Shown here: positions 25,781-33,949 of the stretch, piece by piece
How positions within the stretch are numbered: position 1 is the first letter of the stretch
How the letters are laid out: each line of letters begins with the position of its first letter
From: Balneolales bacterium
Lineage (GTDB): Bacteria > Bacteroidota > Rhodothermia > Balneolales > Natronogracilivirgulaceae
Direction of reading: 5' to 3'
Length of the DNA: 56,568 nt
Assembly: GCA_007134845.1 (NCBI GenBank)
Contig: SLKA01000085.1
Location: forward strand, 1 to 56,568
Program-made: the position numbers and the translations under genes
Notes under the pieces: generated by a model
The model's database searches: none
Told to the model about the DNA's origin: nothing
The model's input: the letters and a program-made list of their open reading frames with translations, nothing else

Positions 25781-26980
25781 ATGATAGCACAACGTGTTCA
25801 GGCCATAGCGCCTTCGGAAACAATGAAAATTTCAGGTCGTGCCAAAGAACTTCAGCGCGAGGGAAAATCAGTCATCTCTCTGAGCCAGGGCGAGCCTGAT
25901 TTCAAGACCCCGTCGCACATTTGCGATGCCGCGATCCAGGCAATTCGTGACGGTCACCACGGCTATACAATGAACACAGGCAACCCTGAACTTCGTGAGG
26001 CAATCTGTGCGAAACTCCGCAAGGAAAACCGTCTGGAATACACACCGAATCAGATTATCCTCTCCAACGGGGCAAAACAGTCCATTGGTTTCTCGATTCT
26101 TGCCACCATCAACCCGGGTGACGAAGTCATCATCCCCGCACCATACTGGGTCTCCTACCCGGAGATGGTGAAGCTGGCGGAAGGCAAGCCGATTATCGTG
26201 TCCACTGATTTTGCCAACAACTACAAAATGACATCAGATCAGCTTCGTGCGTCCATTACACCAAAAACCCGGATGCTGATCCTCTGTTCACCATCCAACC
26301 CCACAGGAAGCTGCTACTCCAAAGAAGAGCTTGGCGCCCTGGCCGAAATACTCCGCGAGCATCCGGACATCCTGGTGCTCTCCGATGAGATTTATGAATA
26401 CATCGTTTTCGAGGATGAGCATGTCAGTATTGCACAGGCGGCTCCGGATCTGATGGACCGGATACTTCTCGTCAACGGCTTTTCGAAAGGATTTGCCATG
26501 ACCGGATGGCGGCTGGGATATCTTGCCGGACCGGCTGCAATAGTCAAGGCCGTAGCTAAAATCCAGAGCCAGGAAACTTCCGGACCCTGCTCCATATCAC
26601 AGAAAGCGGGCGAAGCGGCCTATCTGAGTCCACGCGACTCCGTCAATGAGATGGTCGCTGCTTTCCGTGTCCGCCGCGACTATTTGGTGGATTCGCTCAA
26701 CCAGATTGAAGGCGTCAAGTGCTTCAGTCCCGGCGGTGCCTTCTACGCTTTTCCTGACATTTCGGCCTATCTGAATTCTGTAACGCCATCGGGCGACCGG
26801 ATAAACAACAGCACTGACCTTTGCATGTTCCTGCTGGAAGAGCGCGGACTTGCTGCCGTGCCTGGCGATGCCTTTGGGGAACCGGCCGGAATCCGGCTTT
26901 CATATGCAGCATCCATGGAACATCTCAAGGAAGCGGTCAAGCGGCTCCGCGAAGGTCTTGAAGCCCTGAAAAAATCGTAA
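25781..26980 (+). CDS. aspC: PLP-dependent class I aminotransferase, aspartate aminotransferase type
   Basis: This 399-residue fold-type I enzyme is predicted to transfer the amino group between aspartate and 2-oxoglutarate, though other substrates are possible. It shows 'SQGEPDFKTPSHI' (substrate site), 'LSNGAKQSIGFS' (cofactor phosphate), 'CSPSNPTG', 'LSDEIYEYIVF', the Schiff-base lysine in 'GFSKGFAMTGWRLGY' (Lys236) and Arg in 'GIRLSYA' near the C-terminus. It belongs to the Thermus/Bacillus-like Ib subgroup by its 'MTGWRLGY' context. The gene is flanked by coaD and an FmdB-like gene on the same strand. Confidence 0.9.
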   Translation: MIAQRVQAIAPSETMKISGRAKELQREGKSVISLSQGEPDFKTPSHICDAAIQAIRDGHHGYTMNTGNPELREAICAKLRKENRLEYTPNQIILSNGAKQSIGFSILATINPGDEVIIPAPYWVSYPEMVKLAEGKPIIVSTDFANNYKMTSDQLRASITPKTRMLILCSPSNPTGSCYSKEELGALAEILREHPDILVLSDEIYEYIVFEDEHVSIAQAAPDLMDRILLVNGFSKGFAMTGWRLGYLAGPAAIVKAVAKIQSQETSGPCSISQKAGEAAYLSPRDSVNEMVAAFRVRRDYLVDSLNQIEGVKCFSPGGAFYAFPDISAYLNSVTPSGDRINNSTDLCMFLLEERGLAAVPGDAFGEPAGIRLSYAASMEHLKEAVKRLREGLEALKKS

Positions 26981-27068
26981 ACGATTTCTTTTGCGCCGGC
27001 GTTTTAGAGTTCAGTCAGAATTACATAATGAATCACATTATTAACCATCATCTTTAGCACAAACAGAC

Positions 27069-27389
27069 ATGCCGACTTACCAGTACAAAAGGGAAGATGG
27101 TTCCATATTCGAGATTGTTCAGAAAATCTCTGCAGATGCGCTCAATACCTGCCCGGAAACCGGACAGAAAGTGAAGCGCGTGATCACCGGCGGCGGTGGT
27201 GTGGTCTATAAGGGAACCGGATGGTATGTTACCGATTACAAGAACAAATCCAACGGGGCATCCGAAGGGCAAAAGGAATCAGGGCATAATGCGGCTGAAG
27301 TCAACAGCCCCTCTTCATCAAATGGCAACGGCGGCGGATCGGCCGGCAATGGCAAAAAAAAATCAGCTTCCGGTGAAGCTCCCTCATGA
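27069..27389 (+). CDS. FmdB-like protein with a degenerate zinc ribbon
   Basis: This 106-residue protein starts 'MPTYQYKREDGSIFEIVQ', like the FmdB regulatory-type family (MPxYEYxCxxCG), and has 'TCPETGQKVKRVITGGGG' and 'YKGTGWYVTDY'. Only one cysteine (Cys28) remains of the four expected zinc ligands, so the ribbon should not bind zinc normally. The C-terminal third is a Ser/Gly/Asn/Lys-rich disordered tail, as often in this family. It overlaps yraN by 4 bases (ATGA type), so the two are translationally coupled. Its role is unknown. Confidence 0.8.
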   Translation: MPTYQYKREDGSIFEIVQKISADALNTCPETGQKVKRVITGGGGVVYKGTGWYVTDYKNKSNGASEGQKESGHNAAEVNSPSSSNGNGGGSAGNGKKKSASGEAPS

Positions 27390-27748
27390 ACCACATCGAA
27401 CTGGGCAGACTGGGTGAAGACCGGGCCGCTGCGTTTCTTGAGTCAAGGAGCTTCACTGTGCTGGACCGAAACTATCGGTTTATGCGGGCAGAGGTGGATA
27501 TCGTAGCCGCCACTGACCGGGAAGTCGTCTTCGTGGAGGTCAAGACCAGGAACAGCACCGCATTCGGCGAGCCTGAGGATAGTGTGAGCGATAATAAAAA
27601 AAAACAGCTCTTCAAGGTTGCCGAAGCCTGGTTGCACGAACGAAAGATGGAGGGTTCGCCGGTGCGTTTTGATGTCATATCCATTCTCAAACCCGGTCGG
27701 CCGGATGAAAAGGTCAACCACATTGAAGGGGCTTTCTGGTATATCTGA
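27386..27748 (+). CDS. yraN: UPF0102/YraN endonuclease-fold protein
   Basis: This 120-residue protein of the PD-(D/E)xK nuclease fold shows the motif set 'GRLGEDRAAAFL', 'AEVDIVA' (catalytic Asp) and 'VFVEVKTR' (E-x-K), and ends in the usual 'HIEGAFW'. Its biological role is not settled; it may be a Holliday-junction-resolvase-like nuclease. Its start overlaps the FmdB-like stop, which supports the ATG at 27386. Confidence 0.92.
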   Translation: MNHIELGRLGEDRAAAFLESRSFTVLDRNYRFMRAEVDIVAATDREVVFVEVKTRNSTAFGEPEDSVSDNKKKQLFKVAEAWLHERKMEGSPVRFDVISILKPGRPDEKVNHIEGAFWYI

Positions 27749-27833
27749 TTTATCTTCAACCTTCGGATGCGTAATACCATAAAATAAATTATTTTAGGAG
27801 GAGTCACTTCATTCATGTTCCAACTCCATTTTC

Positions 27834-28136
27834 ATGAACCTCCAACTTTTTAACCCGCTCCGCTGGCGTCGTCCCTTCCTGCTGTCGATCCTGCTGCTGA
27901 TGCTGGTGGTTTGGTTCGGCTTCATTGACACCTACAGCATCCGGACCCGGATACTGCTCAACAATGAAAAAAACGAGCTTATCCATGAGACGGAGAGGCT
28001 CCGGGAGGAAACCGTGGAGTATCAGATGAAGATGGAAGAACTTGAATCGAATCCCGGATTGCTTGAAAAACTTGCCAGAGAGGAGTACGGGATGCGCAAA
28101 CCAGGCGAAATCATCTACCGGGTGCAGGAAAAGTAA
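27834..28136 (+). CDS. FtsB/DivIC-family septum formation protein
   Basis: This 100-residue bitopic membrane protein has a short cytoplasmic head, one membrane helix (about 15-33, rich in Leu/Val), a coiled coil ('NNEKNELIHETERLREETVE') and the family end 'LEKLAREEYGMRKPGEIIYRV'. It would bridge FtsL and FtsQ in the divisome. It lies between yraN and a ROK gene on the plus strand. Confidence 0.9.
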   Translation: MNLQLFNPLRWRRPFLLSILLLMLVVWFGFIDTYSIRTRILLNNEKNELIHETERLREETVEYQMKMEELESNPGLLEKLAREEYGMRKPGEIIYRVQEK

Positions 28137-28191
28137 ATTATTGTCACACCATCATACCTGTAATATTTAACTATAACAACCTCACTTTCCA

Positions 28192-29028
28192 ATGATTTCT
28201 ATAGGCATCGACCTTGGCTGCACCAACATCAAATCGGCTGTCGTTGATCGTGAGAAAGGATTGCTTTCCAGCTACTCCATTCCAACAAATGCATCCGGCG
28301 GACCAAGTGCCGTTCTGGACCGGATCGCGGAGGCCATAACCAATACTGCAGGCGACGCCGCTGAAAAACCTATTGGTGCCGGAATCGGATCTCCCGGTGT
28401 AATTTCTCGTGACCGTACCACGGTTTCACATCCGCCGAACCTGCCCGGCTGGGAGGTGATCAATGTCAACAAGGAGATAAAAAAGCGGATCGCTCTTGAT
28501 GCGATCGTTGATAACGATGCCAATCTGATGGCACTCGGATCATCGCGTTACGGAGCAAGCCGGGATCTGGACAGCCTGGTCATGCTTACATTTGGAACCG
28601 GAGTGGGCGGCGGTATCATCTATCACCGGGAATTGTACCGTGGCATGACCGGCGGTGCCGCCGAACTTGGTGATGTCATCATTGATTACGACGGACCGGA
28701 ATCAAACAGCACCGCAAAGGGTGGTATCGAGGCCTATATCGGACAACATTTTCTTATTCGCAAAGATCTTGCTATCCACATTCTCGCCGACGCCGGAAAA
28801 ATGCTGGGTTATGCCATCGTCAATTACATCCATATTCTGGATATTCGCAACATAATCGTAAGTGGTGGCGTTGCCAAAGCTGGTGACTGGATTCTGGAGT
28901 CTGCCCGCAAAGCTGCTTTAGAACGGTTGATGCCTCCCTTCCGGGATGGTTTTGACATTCGTTACGAAACACTGGGCAATGATGCCGTGCTGCTCGGTGC
29001 AGGCAGCCTGGCATTTGAGTTTTTATAG
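28192..29028 (+). CDS. ROK-family protein lacking the zinc motif
   Basis: This 278-residue ROK protein keeps the sugar-kinase elements: 'GIDLGCTNIKSAVV' phosphate loop, 'DNDANLMALG' with catalytic Asp109, and 'TFGTGVGGGI'. The zinc site is missing: where 'EIGH' is expected the sequence is Glu158-Leu-Gly-Asp161, and the CxCGxxGC cluster is replaced by 'PESNSTAKGG'. It is short for a ROK (usually 290-320), lacking that loop. It may be a kinase that needs no zinc, with altered substrate, or a non-catalytic relative. It precedes lptD by 26 bases, so a sugar role in envelope building is possible but speculative. Confidence 0.88.
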   Translation: MISIGIDLGCTNIKSAVVDREKGLLSSYSIPTNASGGPSAVLDRIAEAITNTAGDAAEKPIGAGIGSPGVISRDRTTVSHPPNLPGWEVINVNKEIKKRIALDAIVDNDANLMALGSSRYGASRDLDSLVMLTFGTGVGGGIIYHRELYRGMTGGAAELGDVIIDYDGPESNSTAKGGIEAYIGQHFLIRKDLAIHILADAGKMLGYAIVNYIHILDIRNIIVSGGVAKAGDWILESARKAALERLMPPFRDGFDIRYETLGNDAVLLGAGSLAFEFL

Positions 29029-29054
29029 CACATCACCGAAAAGATAACCCATTC

Positions 29055-31955
29055 GTGCCTTTTGCGCGATTCTGTATCATAACGCTGCTTATATTTGTTT
29101 TGGGGTTATTTATAGCGCCTTTGGAGTGGTGTGCGTATGCCCTGCCATACATGCATCCGGATGCCATTCCAGTCCGGGACATCAGCTCACATGACCAGAA
29201 CGCCCGGGACACAACTGGTACAACTGCTGCTGATACCACGCAGACCATTGACCCGAACGATGTTGATGAGGCCCCCGCGGATACCATTCCAACAAGAGAT
29301 ATTGATCCGACAGATATCCCAACCGGCCAGGATCAGGAGGACCTCGAACGGCAACGCCTGCAGGATGTGCCGGCAGATGATGCCGACCGGAGGGAACCCG
29401 GAAGGATGGAGCCCGATCGCATGGATCCGGGACGCAGGGGCCCGGGTGAAATGGGACCCGCCGAGGAAGATGAAATCCGGTTTTCATCCCGCGATTCGCT
29501 TGTTTTTACAACCCGGGATGAACGGCGGGCCACACTCTATGGAAACGCAAGGGTCGGCAATCAAAAAGGAGAGCTGAACGCCGGCGAAGTCCTGCTCAAC
29601 CTCGATAAAAAAGAGATGAGCGCACAGGCCGGTGATCCTGCCGACACTCTTTCCGAGCCGGTACTGCAGCGCGGGGAAGACCGGGTCCGCAGCCGCCGGA
29701 TCGCCTACAACTACGAAACCGACAAAGGGAAATTTGATGTGGCCCGCATCACCATGGATCAGGGCAATGTCATCGGCACACAGGTGAAGCGCACCGCGTC
29801 GCATGTCATTTTCGTTGATGACGGAATCTACTCGACCTGTGAGCTCGACCACCCTCACTTCTACATCCGCGCCAGCCGGATGAAAGTGGTCAACGAGGAG
29901 GAGATCTTCTTCACCAGGGCGCGGCTTTTCATCCTCGACATACCCTATCCGCTGGTATTTCCGTTCGGTTATGTGCCCTCGCGGATCACCCGAAAACAAT
30001 CCGGCATTCTGGAACCGTCGTTCACCTATCAGGACCAGCAGAACCGCGGCATCGGACTGCAAAACCTCGGATGGTTCCAGTATTTCAACGACTATCTAAC
30101 CGGACAGACTTCTGTTGATATTTTCACATCCGGAACATTTTTTATTTCATCGCGGCTTAATTACAGGCGCACGGACAGGTATAACGGATCTGTGGAGCTC
30201 GGGTATTCACGAGATCAGGGCATGGAGCCCACAGATCCCGATTTTTTCTCAACCAGGCAGCGCAGACTTCTGCTCAATCACAGCCAGACCATCAACCCTT
30301 ACTCCTCTGTTACTGCCAACATCAATCTGCGAACAGCCGACTATCACAATCGTAATTCTTACGATATCGACGATCGGGCCGAAGTAAGCACCACCTCCCG
30401 TATCTCATACAACTTCAACCACCCGGAAGGAGCCTATTCCTTTAATATTGCCGGTTCGCTCAATCAAAATTTTGCTACCGATGTGACCACGCTCACCGGT
30501 CCGGATGTAACTTTCTCCCTTCGCAGAATCACACCCTTTCAGCGCTCGGGTCCGGCAGGCACTGGTTCATGGTATGAATCCCTGAGCATCCAGTACAATA
30601 ACCGGCTTCAATCCAGATACAACTTCCAGCCTGGTGATACCGACATCGGTTTTCTTGAGGCGCTCTTCAACCCGTCCAAACACCGGGAGGCTACGGGCGA
30701 TTTTCGCCACATCAATGCCGGTCTCAGACAGACCGCCCGGGCCGATTTGCAGCTTCTGAGCAGCTCTGTTGCCAACATCGGCACGAACCTGAGCATCAAT
30801 GAATACTGGTACCCGCAAACGGTTCGGCAGGAATGGGACCCGGAGCAAACCCGCGTCGTCTCACATATGGAACAGGGATTTTCCACAGGTCGTGATTTTC
30901 AGACCAGTGTAAGCCTTAATACTACCCTTTACGGATTGAGTGAGGCGCGGATAGGCCGTTTTGAAGGTTTCCGCCACACCATGCGCCCTTCTGTGAGCTT
31001 CAGCTACAGGCCCGATTTCAGCGATGACATCTGGGGCATCTACAGGGAAGTGCAGTTCAATGAGGCTGGCGACACACGCAAGTATTCGAAGTTTGTGGGC
31101 GGAATCGTAGGCGGACCCGGCGCCGGACGCCAGCAGACCCTCGGACTGAGCCTGAACAACATCCTGGAAACCAAGGAAGTGCGGCGCGATACCACCGGCG
31201 AGCGCAACGAGAGGGTCGTCAGACTGATCGACCGCTTCAATCTCAGCACCGGCTATAACTTTGCGGCTGAAAGTTTCAATCTTTCCAACCTTAACGCATC
31301 CATCTCTTCTTCTTTCTTTCAGAACCTGAGCCTTAACGCCAATGCGACTTTCAGTTTCTATGCAACCGATGATGACGGCAACCAGATTGACCGCTACATC
31401 TGGAAGGAAAGCAATCAGCTGATGCGGCTCACAAATTTCACATTTGCAGCGAGCACCCGGTTCAGCAGCGGCGGAAACGGCCGCGGACGGTTTGAGCAGC
31501 CGAAGTGGCACTATCCTGAACATTATGATCCGCTGGACCAGTCCCGGTTTCATCCTGTCGATGATGCCATTTACTACGGAAGAGTGGAGCGGATTGATGT
31601 CCCCTGGTCCATGAGCCTGAGTTTCAACTACCGATGGCGCAAGGGGCCTGGTACGACCGTTACACAGTCCGCCGTCGTGAACGCACAGAATATCCAGTTC
31701 CGGATTACTCCGGAGTGGCAGGTTGGGACCTCGCTGGGGTACGATTTCATTGATATGGAGCTCACTCCTTCACGCTTCAATGTCACCCGCAATCTGCATT
31801 GCTGGGACCTGACTTTTCAGTGGAATCCGTTTGGTGATTTCAAGTTCTTCCTGTTCCGGCTTTCCGTTCGCGATTCCCAGCTGCATGGTTTGTTCCAGAA
31901 GCTGCCGGGGCTCAACAACCTGGAACGAAGCTCAAGTCCGATCAACCGTTTCTGA
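29055..31955 (+). CDS. LptD-like LPS-assembly outer-membrane protein
   Basis: This 966-residue exported protein has an N-terminal hydrophobic segment (about 8-28), an acidic Pro/Asp/Arg-rich linker (about 35-145, with repeated 'EPGRMEPDRMDPGRR' type text), an OstA/LptA-like jellyroll region ('DERRATLYGNARVG', 'GELNAGEVLLNLDKK') and a long C-terminal beta-barrel of alternating strands. 'YIRASRMKVV' and 'FFTRARLFILDIPYPLVFPFG' are typical of Bacteroidota LptD relatives. It should insert lipopolysaccharide or a related glycolipid into the outer leaflet. Start is GTG at 29055. No lptE is seen. It converges on ribE. Confidence 0.88.
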   Translation: MPFARFCIITLLIFVLGLFIAPLEWCAYALPYMHPDAIPVRDISSHDQNARDTTGTTAADTTQTIDPNDVDEAPADTIPTRDIDPTDIPTGQDQEDLERQRLQDVPADDADRREPGRMEPDRMDPGRRGPGEMGPAEEDEIRFSSRDSLVFTTRDERRATLYGNARVGNQKGELNAGEVLLNLDKKEMSAQAGDPADTLSEPVLQRGEDRVRSRRIAYNYETDKGKFDVARITMDQGNVIGTQVKRTASHVIFVDDGIYSTCELDHPHFYIRASRMKVVNEEEIFFTRARLFILDIPYPLVFPFGYVPSRITRKQSGILEPSFTYQDQQNRGIGLQNLGWFQYFNDYLTGQTSVDIFTSGTFFISSRLNYRRTDRYNGSVELGYSRDQGMEPTDPDFFSTRQRRLLLNHSQTINPYSSVTANINLRTADYHNRNSYDIDDRAEVSTTSRISYNFNHPEGAYSFNIAGSLNQNFATDVTTLTGPDVTFSLRRITPFQRSGPAGTGSWYESLSIQYNNRLQSRYNFQPGDTDIGFLEALFNPSKHREATGDFRHINAGLRQTARADLQLLSSSVANIGTNLSINEYWYPQTVRQEWDPEQTRVVSHMEQGFSTGRDFQTSVSLNTTLYGLSEARIGRFEGFRHTMRPSVSFSYRPDFSDDIWGIYREVQFNEAGDTRKYSKFVGGIVGGPGAGRQQTLGLSLNNILETKEVRRDTTGERNERVVRLIDRFNLSTGYNFAAESFNLSNLNASISSSFFQNLSLNANATFSFYATDDDGNQIDRYIWKESNQLMRLTNFTFAASTRFSSGGNGRGRFEQPKWHYPEHYDPLDQSRFHPVDDAIYYGRVERIDVPWSMSLSFNYRWRKGPGTTVTQSAVVNAQNIQFRITPEWQVGTSLGYDFIDMELTPSRFNVTRNLHCWDLTFQWNPFGDFKFFLFRLSVRDSQLHGLFQKLPGLNNLERSSSPINRF

Positions 31956-32063
31956 TGCTGATCCGCCGCGGCCTGCAGCTGATGCCACCGCTGTTTCACG
32001 AAAACTGTCTCTCGGGAGTTACTTCACGGGAATTATTTCCAGGATAGTATTTCCCGGTGATGA

Positions 32064-32786
32064 TCAGTCGGTGAATCCGCTGTCACGCAACAGCTGCTCC
32101 GACACGACGCCACCCGATATATCCCCTCTGCCTGTTTTTCCCGTCTTGTCCGCCATGCCCGATTTTCCTGTCGCGTTTCCGGTGCCAGCCTTGCCGGTCT
32201 CACGGTTTTGCATAAATCGCAGCACATATTTCCCAAGAATATCGAACTCCAGATTTACACGGTCGCCCTTTCTGCGGTTCTTGACGACAGTGTGATCCCA
32301 GGTGTACGGAATGATGGCGACGATAAACTGCATGCCGGCTTCACGTGCTATAGTCAGACTGATTCCGTCGATCGCAATGCTCCCGCGTCCGACCACAAGA
32401 TCGCGCCACTCCGGTGCATAGGCAATGGTGAACAGCCAGTTGGTCCCTTCCTTGCGGATATCGACAATTTCACCGGTGGTATCTACATGCCCCTGAACAA
32501 TATGGCCGTCAATGCGCTGGGCAAGCGAGAGCGAACGCTCCAGGTTGACTTCTGAGCCGGGTTTAAGGTCACCAAGGGCTGTTTTTCGCAGTGTTTCCTC
32601 AACAACCTGCACCGAGACAGAGTCCCTGTCCTGCCGCACCACGGTCTGGCACACCCCGTTTACACACAGGCTGTTATCCACTTCAAGCGTCGAGGCCAGC
32701 TTGCATGCGATGGCAAGTTCCCTGCCCCCGCCAATATCTCTTACGGCCGTAATTTTCCCCAGTTCCTCAATAATTCCGTTAAACAT
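32064..32786 (-). CDS. ribE: Riboflavin synthase, alpha chain, with low-complexity insert
   Basis: This enzyme dismutates two 6,7-dimethyl-8-ribityllumazines to riboflavin. The 240-residue protein has two lumazine-binding repeats: 'MFNGIIEELGKI' with 'CVNGVCQTVV', and 'GHIVQGHVDTTGEI' with 'SIAIDGISLTI'. A Gly/Lys/Thr-rich insert at about 196-225 ('TGKAGTGNATGKSG' type) precedes a normal-looking end 'SEQLLRDSGF'; it makes the protein about 40 residues longer than usual. ATG 32784-32786 was chosen because the protein must begin MFNG and AAAGGAG lies nine bases upstream. It follows ribD by 37 bases. Confidence 0.95.
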   Translation of the reverse strand: MFNGIIEELGKITAVRDIGGGRELAIACKLASTLEVDNSLCVNGVCQTVVRQDRDSVSVQVVEETLRKTALGDLKPGSEVNLERSLSLAQRIDGHIVQGHVDTTGEIVDIRKEGTNWLFTIAYAPEWRDLVVGRGSIAIDGISLTIAREAGMQFIVAIIPYTWDHTVVKNRRKGDRVNLEFDILGKYVLRFMQNRETGKAGTGNATGKSGMADKTGKTGRGDISGGVVSEQLLRDSGFTD

Positions 32787-32823
32787 AAGTTCCGCTCCTT
32801 TCTTGGGATTGATGGTGCACGCA

Positions 32824-33948
32824 CTAAAAATAGCCGGTATACAGCATATCATCACCGATTTGGGTCCATTCACCGGATCGAAAATCGATAATCTCGCTCA
32901 TCCGTTCAATGCCAAGGCCGAGAAAACTACGTGTTCCTCCACCAAGCATTTTCGGTGCGATAAACAGATGCAGCTTGTCCACCAGATTGTCTCTGACCAG
33001 CGCCGATGCCAGCTGGCTGCCTGCCTCCACCAGGATGGATGACACACCAAGGTCACCGATTTTATGGATGGTCTGGTCCAGATTGCAGTGTCCGTTAAGC
33101 TCCGAAACGTGGACAGTATGACCACGAAAATAATTCGGCTGAAGCAGTCCGAGAACCGGACCGCCGGCTTCTTTCACCACATCAGGATTGTATGTCACGC
33201 GAATGGTCTTATCCTCATGGATATCACTGAAAAGGTGAAGGTCGGAAGGCAGTGTGCCGGGGCCGTCTAAAACAATGCGCCGGGGCTGCCTGCCGCTCAC
33301 ATGCCGCACAGTGAGCTTGGGGTTGTCGAGCAGTGCGGTATTGCGTCCAACCAGTACGGCATCGTATTCACTGCGCCAGGCATGCACTTTTTTTCGCGCT
33401 TCGTCACCCGATATCCACCGGGAGTCTCCGTCCGGGGCGGCAATATATCCGTCCAGTGTCTGGGCCACCTTCAGCACAACATACGGTTTCCCGAAACGCA
33501 TATTGAAGAGGAACACTTCGTTGAGTTTCCGGGCCTCATCCTCCATCACTCCGGTAACAACACTGATTCCCTTTGATCGCAGGTGCTCTATCCCTTGTCC
33601 ATTGACTCGCGGATTGGGATCGGTCATCGCCACCACGACTCGTTTCAGTGGGTATTTCGCCAGTTCATGAGCACATGGTGGAGTTTTTCCGTGATGTGAG
33701 CAGGGTTCCAGCGTTACATAAATTGTGGCATCCAGGAGATCCGAGCGATCCCTGACCTGATTGAGGGCATTTACTTCGGCATGTGCTTCGCCGTACCTCT
33801 CGTGATAACCCTGCCCGATCAGCACACCTTCAGATGAGTAAATGACACATCCCACCAGCGGATTGGGAGAAACGTAACCCTTTCCTTTTTCTGCGAGCCG
33901 GAGCGCCCGCTTCATTCGCTTTATATCTTCCGCGGATGCGTCATGCAT
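32824..33948 (-). CDS. ribD: Bifunctional riboflavin enzyme RibD (deaminase/reductase)
   Basis: This protein catalyses deamination of the pyrimidine intermediate and then NADPH reduction of its ribosyl side chain, two early steps of riboflavin synthesis. In the 374-residue protein the N-terminal deaminase has zinc ligands His56 with Glu58 in 'EAHAEVN', and Cys83 and Cys92 in 'PCSHHGKTPPC'. The reductase half has 'VVLKVAQTLDGYIA', 'DAVLVGRNTALLDNPKL' and 'LVEAGSQLASALV'. It begins one base after the ppiD stop and precedes ribE. No FMN riboswitch is present. Confidence 0.96.
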   Translation of the reverse strand: MHDASAEDIKRMKRALRLAEKGKGYVSPNPLVGCVIYSSEGVLIGQGYHERYGEAHAEVNALNQVRDRSDLLDATIYVTLEPCSHHGKTPPCAHELAKYPLKRVVVAMTDPNPRVNGQGIEHLRSKGISVVTGVMEDEARKLNEVFLFNMRFGKPYVVLKVAQTLDGYIAAPDGDSRWISGDEARKKVHAWRSEYDAVLVGRNTALLDNPKLTVRHVSGRQPRRIVLDGPGTLPSDLHLFSDIHEDKTIRVTYNPDVVKEAGGPVLGLLQPNYFRGHTVHVSELNGHCNLDQTIHKIGDLGVSSILVEAGSQLASALVRDNLVDKLHLFIAPKMLGGGTRSFLGLGIERMSEIIDFRSGEWTQIGDDMLYTGYF

Positions 33949-33949
33949 G

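Noticed and set aside
30861-31553. 230-codon minus-strand frame inside lptD
   Set aside because: It lies fully within a well-supported 966-residue gene, has no motif and looks like a shadow of its codon pattern.
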